Below the pieces are notes generated by a model. That model did not search any database. It saw only the letters and a program-made list of their open reading frames with translations, and had not been told where the DNA came from. From Olsenella uli (lineage in GTDB: Bacteria > Actinomycetota > Coriobacteriia > Coriobacteriales > Atopobiaceae), in the NCBI RefSeq assembly GCF_901212675.1, contig NZ_CAAKOQ010000049.1:30826-50560 (forward strand): DNA of 19,735 nucleotides. Direction: 5' to 3'. Shown here piece by piece: positions 16,188 to 19,735 of the stretch. Each line of letters opens with the position of its first letter. The stretch's first letter is position 1. The position numbers and the translations under genes were made by a program.

Positions 16188-17313
16188 CGTCGCCGGAGCT
16201 AAGGCGCAGCAGAACGTGTTCCAAAGGGCCGTCAACGCGGTCATCGATTTGCTGTCCTCGTTCTTTTTGCCCATCATCAACCTGCTCGTCTCCACGGGAA
16301 TCCTCAAGGGCATCCTCGAGCTCCTGAAGGTTGCCGGGGTGGTTACCACCGACTCGAGCACCTATGCGATCCTGAACGCCATGGCCGACGCCCTGTTCTA
16401 CTTCATTCCGGTATTCCTCGCCTATACCGCCTCCAAGCGCTTTGGGGTCGACATGGTCACGGGCATGCTGATTGGCTGCATCCTGCTCTACCCGTCGATT
16501 GCCGCGGTCATGGCCGGCGACGAGCCCGTTCTGTTCTTTGGCTTCGAGCTCTCCAAGGTCACCTATTCTTCCTCGGTCATCCCGATCCTTTTGGCCATAT
16601 ATGCCACGAGCTGGGTTCAGAAGGCCTGCTACAAGCTCATTCCCGAGACGTTTCGCGGGTTGTTCACGCCACCTTTCTGCGTCATCGTGGTCGTCCCGCT
16701 CACGCTTGCCGTCTTTGGTCCGCTGAGCAATGTCGTGGGCGGGTGGCTCGCCGCTGGTTACGAGTGGGTCTACGGGCTGTCCCCGCTTGTTGCGGGCGTC
16801 CTCGTTGGCGCCTTCCAGCCGTTCCTGGTCATCCTGGGCCTGCACTGGGCACTGTTCACCATCGCCCTCAACAACATCGCGGTGACGGGTGCCGACACCA
16901 TCATGGCCTTGTTCGGCGGTGCGATCTTTGCACAGGGCGGGGCGGCCCTTGCCATCGCGTTGCGCACCAAGAACAAGAAGTTCCGCTCCCAGGCGGTCTC
17001 GGCGTCGCTGACCACGCTCCTGGGAATCACCGAGCCCGCCATGTACGGCGTGAACCTGCGTCTCAAGGCCCCCATGGTGTGCGCCTGCGTGGCGGGCGGC
17101 ATCGGCAGCGCAATCGCGGGGTTCTTTGGGTGCGCCGGCACCTCCTTCGCCCTTCCGGCCCTCACCACGCTGCCGGTGTTCATGAACCACGCGTTTGTCC
17201 CCTTTGTAGTATCGCTGGGCGCCTCGTTCGGCCTTGCCTTCCTCTTTGCCTTGTTCGTTCCCTTTAACGACGTCACTGAGGAAGAGATGGAGCACGCAGA
17301 GCAGGAGGCCTAG
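16180..17313 (+). CDS. Stand-alone PTS EIIC domain permease (glucose/beta-glucoside type)
   Basis: The 377-residue membrane protein is a complete EIIC domain of the glucose/beta-glucoside superfamily with about ten hydrophobic segments. It shows LPIINLLVSTGILKG near the N-terminus, GMLIGCILLYPS, the conserved GLHWALFTIALNN (family GLHW) and GITEPAMYGVNLRLK (from residue 282, Glu285), the sugar-binding signature. No EIIB (with its phospho-Cys) or EIIA domain is fused, and none is encoded nearby. A normal PTS would need both from elsewhere; alternatively it may act as a facilitator or sensor. AAGGGGAG lies 5 nt before ATG. It is followed 74 bp later by a second amidohydrolase. The substrate is unknown; beta-glucoside annotation should not be taken literally. 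Confidence 0.92.
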   Translation: MSNVAGAKAQQNVFQRAVNAVIDLLSSFFLPIINLLVSTGILKGILELLKVAGVVTTDSSTYAILNAMADALFYFIPVFLAYTASKRFGVDMVTGMLIGCILLYPSIAAVMAGDEPVLFFGFELSKVTYSSSVIPILLAIYATSWVQKACYKLIPETFRGLFTPPFCVIVVVPLTLAVFGPLSNVVGGWLAAGYEWVYGLSPLVAGVLVGAFQPFLVILGLHWALFTIALNNIAVTGADTIMALFGGAIFAQGGAALAIALRTKNKKFRSQAVSASLTTLLGITEPAMYGVNLRLKAPMVCACVAGGIGSAIAGFFGCAGTSFALPALTTLPVFMNHAFVPFVVSLGASFGLAFLFALFVPFNDVTEEEMEHAEQEA

Positions 17314-17387
17314 GCGCACGACCTGGCACGAGCCGCGCCCTCGCGCGGTGGCACATACACAAGTAGGTACTGCGATTGGAGAGCACC

Positions 17388-18299
17388 ATGAAAATGGTCG
17401 ACGGGCACGCGCACATCTTCGACCACATCGGCTCTATGGGAAAGGCTGGTGAGTTGCGCCCGCTCGGCAACGGCAACTGCCGCTGGGCGACGGGCGAGGA
17501 GTTCCGCATTATCCCCGAGGGCTACGGCGACAAGGAGTTCCTCGGCGAGACCCTGCTCCGCGTCATGGACGAGAACGGCATCGAGCAGGCCATCCTTCTC
17601 CAGGGTGTCCTCTACGGCCTGCAGAACGAGTATGCCATGGAGGTCGCGGCCAAGTACCCCGACCGCTTCAAGGCCGCCGTCATGCTCGACCCGTTCTGCC
17701 GCTGCGCGCAGCAGATTCTCGACCGCTTCATCGGCGAGCTCGGCGCCAAGGTCTTCAAGTTCGAGGTCTCCGTGGGCGGCGGGCTGTCCGGTTACCATGC
17801 GGACTTCTCCCTCGACGGTCCGGTCATGATGCCGCTTTACGAGAAGATCGCGCAGGTCGAGGACGCCACCCTCGTGCTCGACATCGGCAGCCCTTCCATG
17901 TCGAGCTGCCAGCCCGAGGCGGTTGCCCGTCTCGCCGAGCGCTTCCCCGACCTCAACATCGTCGTCTGCCACTTGCTGGCGCCTTCGCTCTCCGACCGCC
18001 ACAACTTGGAGTGCGCGTTGCCATATCTGGCCCACGACAACGTCTGGGTCGACCTCTCAGCCCTACCGTGGAACGTGGCCCCCGAGGCCTACCCCTACCC
18101 GACGGCGCTCGACTACATCGCGCTGGCCAAGCGCGTGCTCGGCACCAAGAAGATCGTCTGGGGCACTGACGCGCCCTGCGTCATGACCAAGTTCAAATAC
18201 GCGGACCTTTACACCTACATCACCGAGTCCGACGTCTTCACCCAGGACGAGCTCAGGGACGTTTTCTACAATAACGCGGTTGAGGCGTACCACCTCTAG
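17388..18299 (+). CDS. Second amidohydrolase-family (PF04909-type) hydrolase, substrate unknown
   Basis: The 303-residue TIM-barrel protein starts MVDGHAHIF (His7 and His9 metal ligands), has FKFEVSVGGGLSGYHADF in mid-protein, CHLLAP (His195) and WGTDAPCV (Asp261), the full set expected of an active amidohydrolase-2 enzyme. It is only distantly similar to the operon's first lactonase. GGAGAG precedes ATG 17388. The position after EIIC suggests it acts on the EIIC substrate or its oxidation product, perhaps as a second sugar lactonase. Decarboxylase or other hydrolase activity is possible, since the family is broad. Being last before a strong hairpin, it likely ends the operon. Confidence 0.87.
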   Translation: MKMVDGHAHIFDHIGSMGKAGELRPLGNGNCRWATGEEFRIIPEGYGDKEFLGETLLRVMDENGIEQAILLQGVLYGLQNEYAMEVAAKYPDRFKAAVMLDPFCRCAQQILDRFIGELGAKVFKFEVSVGGGLSGYHADFSLDGPVMMPLYEKIAQVEDATLVLDIGSPSMSSCQPEAVARLAERFPDLNIVVCHLLAPSLSDRHNLECALPYLAHDNVWVDLSALPWNVAPEAYPYPTALDYIALAKRVLGTKKIVWGTDAPCVMTKFKYADLYTYITESDVFTQDELRDVFYNNAVEAYHL

Positions 18300-18324
18300 G
18301 CCGCAGCTGCGACGGCGTTATTTT

Positions 18325-18365
18325 AGGCGCACGGCGGGGCCCAAGGGCCCTGGCGTGCGCCTTTC
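18325..18365 (+). terminator. Probable terminator of the fucose/EIIC operon
   Basis: AGGCGCACG (18325-18333) pairs with CGTGCGCCT (18354-18362). Within it GGGCCC pairs with GGGCCC around a two-base AA turn, giving a very stable stem. Only TTTC follows, so the U-tract is short. It begins 25 nt after the last stop codon. Confidence 0.65.
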
Positions 18366-18376
18366 GCGCGCTTTCG

Positions 18377-18413
18377 GACCCTCCGGCCCCCCCGGGGGCC
18401 TTCTCGGAGGTCC
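18377..18413. repeat. Second GC-rich palindrome after the operon
   Basis: GGACC-C-TCC pairs with GGAGGTCC across an inner GGCCCCC/GGGGGCC stem, with a bulged C and an unpaired TTCTC on the 3' side. There is no T-run. It may back up the preceding terminator or block transcription from the opposite side. Confidence 0.45.
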
Positions 18414-18538
18414 ACAGGGAAACTGAACACGAATAATGAAGTTCTGGACGCACCCGTCGAGTAGCCCGGAAAACAGCAGGTCGTCTACCTCGGTTCTTCT
18501 GCCGGCAGTGCCTCGGCTACTCGGCGCGGGGGCACGGA

Positions 18539-18613
18539 CGAAATGTTGGACACTCCACTAGTGTCCGGTTTGGAGTCCGGAGCCCCTTCGGAGTGCATTT
18601 TTCCAGCGTTTCG
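18539..18613. repeat. Nested 75-nt hairpin, possible structured RNA or intergenic repeat
   Basis: CGAAATGTTGG (18539-18549) pairs fully with CCAGCGTTTCG (18603-18613), using two G-U pairs when read on the plus strand. One base further in, CACTCC (18551-18556) pairs with GGAGTG (18590-18595), with CATTTTT as an asymmetric 3' internal loop. The enclosed segment has further alternatives (GGACAC/GTGTCC; TCCGGA/TTCGGA). G-U pairs favour the plus-strand RNA. No known ncRNA family was recognised. Confidence 0.4.
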
Positions 18614-18615
18614 GG

Positions 18616-18654
18616 CAAGGAAAGGGGTTAAGGGCCGTGCGACTCTTAACCCCT
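18616..18654 (-). terminator. Probable terminator of the toxin-antitoxin operon
   Basis: AGGGGTTAAG (minus strand, 18654-18645) pairs perfectly with CTTAACCCCT (18632-18623) around a 12-nt loop. TTCCTTG follows in the minus-strand direction. It lies 100 nt after the antitoxin stop codon. Read on the plus strand, the stem is not directly followed by T residues. Confidence 0.5.
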
Positions 18655-18753
18655 CTTCCCAGTCTGGTTTTCTGCTCGACCGCCGCGTCATCTACGCAAT
18701 CGGATTCCCGTTGCGAATCCCCCACTCCATGCTTTTTGAGCCAAGCTGTCAAG

Positions 18754-19035
18754 CTATGCAATAGCCATGAGCGAATCGGCCAGCACCCCGCGCACGTACG
18801 CGCTCGTGGTCTTCCCCTCGTTCCTGGCCTCGCTGTCGATGACCCGCTTCATGGGGGTTGGAATCTTCACCGACAGCGTCACCGAATCGGCCATTGAGCT
18901 GGGCAGGCGACCCTCGTAGACCTCACCCACATTCTCCCATCCAGAAGGCCACTCATCGCGCTCCAGTGCGGTTTCCCAGCCCGCAATCATCTCGTCTGTC
19001 ACCAGCATGCCGTTCTCGGCAACGATACCGTTCAT
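18754..19035 (-). CDS. Ribbon-helix-helix antitoxin-like protein
   Basis: The 93-residue protein follows the toxin gene with a 2-nt gap. GGAGG, which overlaps the toxin's last codons, is its ribosome site 5 nt before ATG 19035. The N-terminal half (about 1-48) is acidic and Trp-containing, like a toxin-wrapping tail. The C-terminal part SVTLSVKIPTPMKRVIDSEARNEGKTTSAYVRGVLADSLMAIA reads as a CopG-type ribbon-helix-helix: a strand of alternating hydrophobics, then two helices joined by a GKTTSAYVR turn. Dimers of such proteins bind palindromic operators, and a symmetric one lies at the operon promoter. The placement of the DNA-binding part at the C-terminus is less usual. Family is inferred from pattern, not from a close known relative. 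Confidence 0.75.
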   Translation of the reverse strand: MNGIVAENGMLVTDEMIAGWETALERDEWPSGWENVGEVYEGRLPSSMADSVTLSVKIPTPMKRVIDSEARNEGKTTSAYVRGVLADSLMAIA

Positions 19036-19037
19036 CT

Positions 19038-19292
19038 CTACCTCCATCCCAGCTCGCGCTTGAACTTCTTCGTCGGCGGCACGAACGCGTGGAACACGCA
19101 CCACGCCCCGTCCATGTCCATGAACCCAATCAGCTCCGCGAACCTGCCGTCAGGCAGCGAACCGACCGAAATCCAGAGCGGAGGGTCGTCCGTGCCGTTC
19201 CTCTGCCGGCACCTGATTGGGTTCTCCCATGCGTACGCCACCTCCTCCTTGGTCAGCCCTTGCTTCAGCGCGTTCCCGTGAACTCTCACCAT
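19038..19292 (-). CDS. BrnT-like toxin candidate
   Basis: The 84-residue basic protein has the pattern of small BrnT/RelE-fold-like toxins common in actinobacteria: an N-terminal RVHGNALKQGLTKEEVAYAWENP helix pair, a strand region ISVGSLPDGRFAELIGFMD, and a C-terminal VFHAFVPPTKKFKREL with a conserved-looking His and basic residues. Such toxins are usually ribonucleases acting on translating mRNA. The start ATG at 19292 has AAGGAG 7 nt upstream. The toxin-first order matches BrnTA and HigBA systems. Activity is unproven; the pairing with a downstream RHH-like protein and the palindromic promoter is the main support. Confidence 0.72.
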   Translation of the reverse strand: MVRVHGNALKQGLTKEEVAYAWENPIRCRQRNGTDDPPLWISVGSLPDGRFAELIGFMDMDGAWCVFHAFVPPTKKFKRELGWR

Positions 19293-19306
19293 GTCGGAAC
19301 TCCTTA

Positions 19307-19344
19307 CTTACAGATAGGTATACCACTTCGTAAGAACGTTCCAA
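19307..19344 (-). promoter_or_regulatory. Toxin-antitoxin promoter within a symmetric operator
   Basis: On the minus strand TTGGAA (19344-19339) and TATACC (19322-19317) are 16 nt apart, each four of six to consensus. The -10 lies inside a palindrome of the form CTTAC-N5-GGTATACC-N5-GTAAG (19307-19334), perfectly symmetric in its conserved blocks. The operator ends one base before the ribosome site AAGGAG (19305-19300). This is the classic layout for autorepression by a toxin-antitoxin complex. Confidence 0.65.
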
Positions 19345-19440
19345 CCGCATGAAAACGGGGGTGGGTAGCGTCCTACCTGCCCATTCGTCGTCCCCAGTCT
19401 CGTGCGCCCCTGCTCTCCAAGCTGCGTATGCCCAGGCTAC

Positions 19441-19735
19441 TGTGTGCCATGACATTGTTTACGCCAACTATGCGCGACACCGGCGGCAGGCCCCGCAGGC
19501 GCCGTGCGGCCTGTCCCAATCGTAGTGGTCCATGTGGGCCTCCAGGGCCTCCGCCCTGGAGGCATCGCACTCCCACGCCCGCGCGTACCGCCACTCCTGC
19601 GCGAGCGTCCCGTCCATGCGCTCGACCCTGCCGTTCTGCCAGGGGCTGAACGGCCTCGTGTGCTTGTGCCCGGCGCCGCGGGCCTCCAGGGACTCGTTGA
19701 AGAGGCGGCTGCGGTAGCCGGGCCCGTTGTCGGTC
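19441..19735 (-). mobile_element. Terminal part of an IS481-like insertion sequence
   Basis: The transposase remnant described below runs toward 19441, where TGTGCCATGACATTG begins. TGT at the boundary and overlap with the VNNVMAHS-coding end suggest that this is one terminal inverted repeat of the element. The other end lies outside the window, so the boundary and any target duplication cannot be confirmed. Confidence 0.5.
19466..19735 (-). pseudogene. IS481/IS3-type DDE transposase, 3' part, probable frameshift
   Basis: The visible 89 residues hold the second half of a DDE integrase core: TDNGPGYRSRLF supplies the second Asp, and NGRVERMDGTLAQEW supplies the Glu exactly 35 residues later (D-35-E). 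HTRPFSPWQNG and the HYDWDRPHGACG region are typical of IS481-like enzymes. The frame stops early at 19466-19468. Adding one base in the run of four C at 19489-19492 would restore the family ending GGLPPVSRIVGVNNVMAHS in the neighbouring frame. The gene is thus either inactivated or carries a sequencing error. The 5' part is beyond the window edge. Confidence 0.8.

Larger units (their letters stand above)
18300..18753. other. Gene-free region rich in hairpins
   Basis: No credible coding frame is seen in this 454-bp stretch between the convergent fucose operon and the toxin-antitoxin operon. It contains at least four stable inverted repeats, listed separately, plus GGATTC (18702-18707) with GAATCC (18715-18720). 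The short frames on both strands lack ribosome sites and family motifs. Confidence 0.6.

Overview
The window is high-GC DNA with dense, mostly co-oriented genes and strong Shine-Dalgarno sites. Protein style, GC-rich codon use and gene content (anaerobic sugar-acid catabolism, a lone PTS EIIC, an IS481-like end) suggest a host-associated anaerobic actinobacterium of the class Coriobacteriia (Olsenella/Collinsella-like). This placement is an inference; no rRNA or marker tree is available here.

Layout. Positions 1-499 hold no convincing gene but three large inverted repeats. Positions 500-7505 (+) are housekeeping: a CaCA-type Na+/Ca2+ exchanger, yaaA, valS, a 5-formyltetrahydrofolate cyclo-ligase overlapping valS by 26 nt, and folC. 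A fumarylacetoacetate-hydrolase-family gene (7605-8489, +) converges on an IclR-family regulator (8534-9313, -).

Positions 9314-18299 are the main accessory region. A divergent regulatory region with repeated GTTCGC boxes separates the IclR gene from a + strand run: UxaA-type sugar-acid dehydratase, SDR dehydrogenase, FucP transporter, amidohydrolase-type lactonase, FucU mutarotase, DapA-type aldolase, a decayed second DapA-type gene, a stand-alone PTS EIIC and a second amidohydrolase. The first part reads as a complete non-phosphorylating L-fucose route: uptake (FucP), anomer conversion (FucU), oxidation to fuconolactone (SDR), ring opening to fuconate (amidohydrolase), dehydration to 2-keto-3-deoxy-L-fuconate (UxaA family) and cleavage to pyruvate plus L-lactaldehyde (DapA family). 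From memory, the set closely resembles the Campylobacter jejuni Cj0480c-Cj0490 fucose locus. No lactaldehyde dehydrogenase or reductase lies in the window. The EIIC, the second lactonase-like enzyme and the aldolase relic suggest a second sugar-acid module added to the operon and partly decaying.

Positions 18300-18753 carry no gene but several strong hairpins, including probable terminators for both flanking operons. On the - strand, 19292-18754 encodes a two-gene toxin-antitoxin-like operon (BrnT-like toxin, ribbon-helix-helix antitoxin) behind a promoter embedded in a symmetric palindrome. The window ends inside the 3' part of an IS481-like transposase gene (-) with a probable one-base frameshift.
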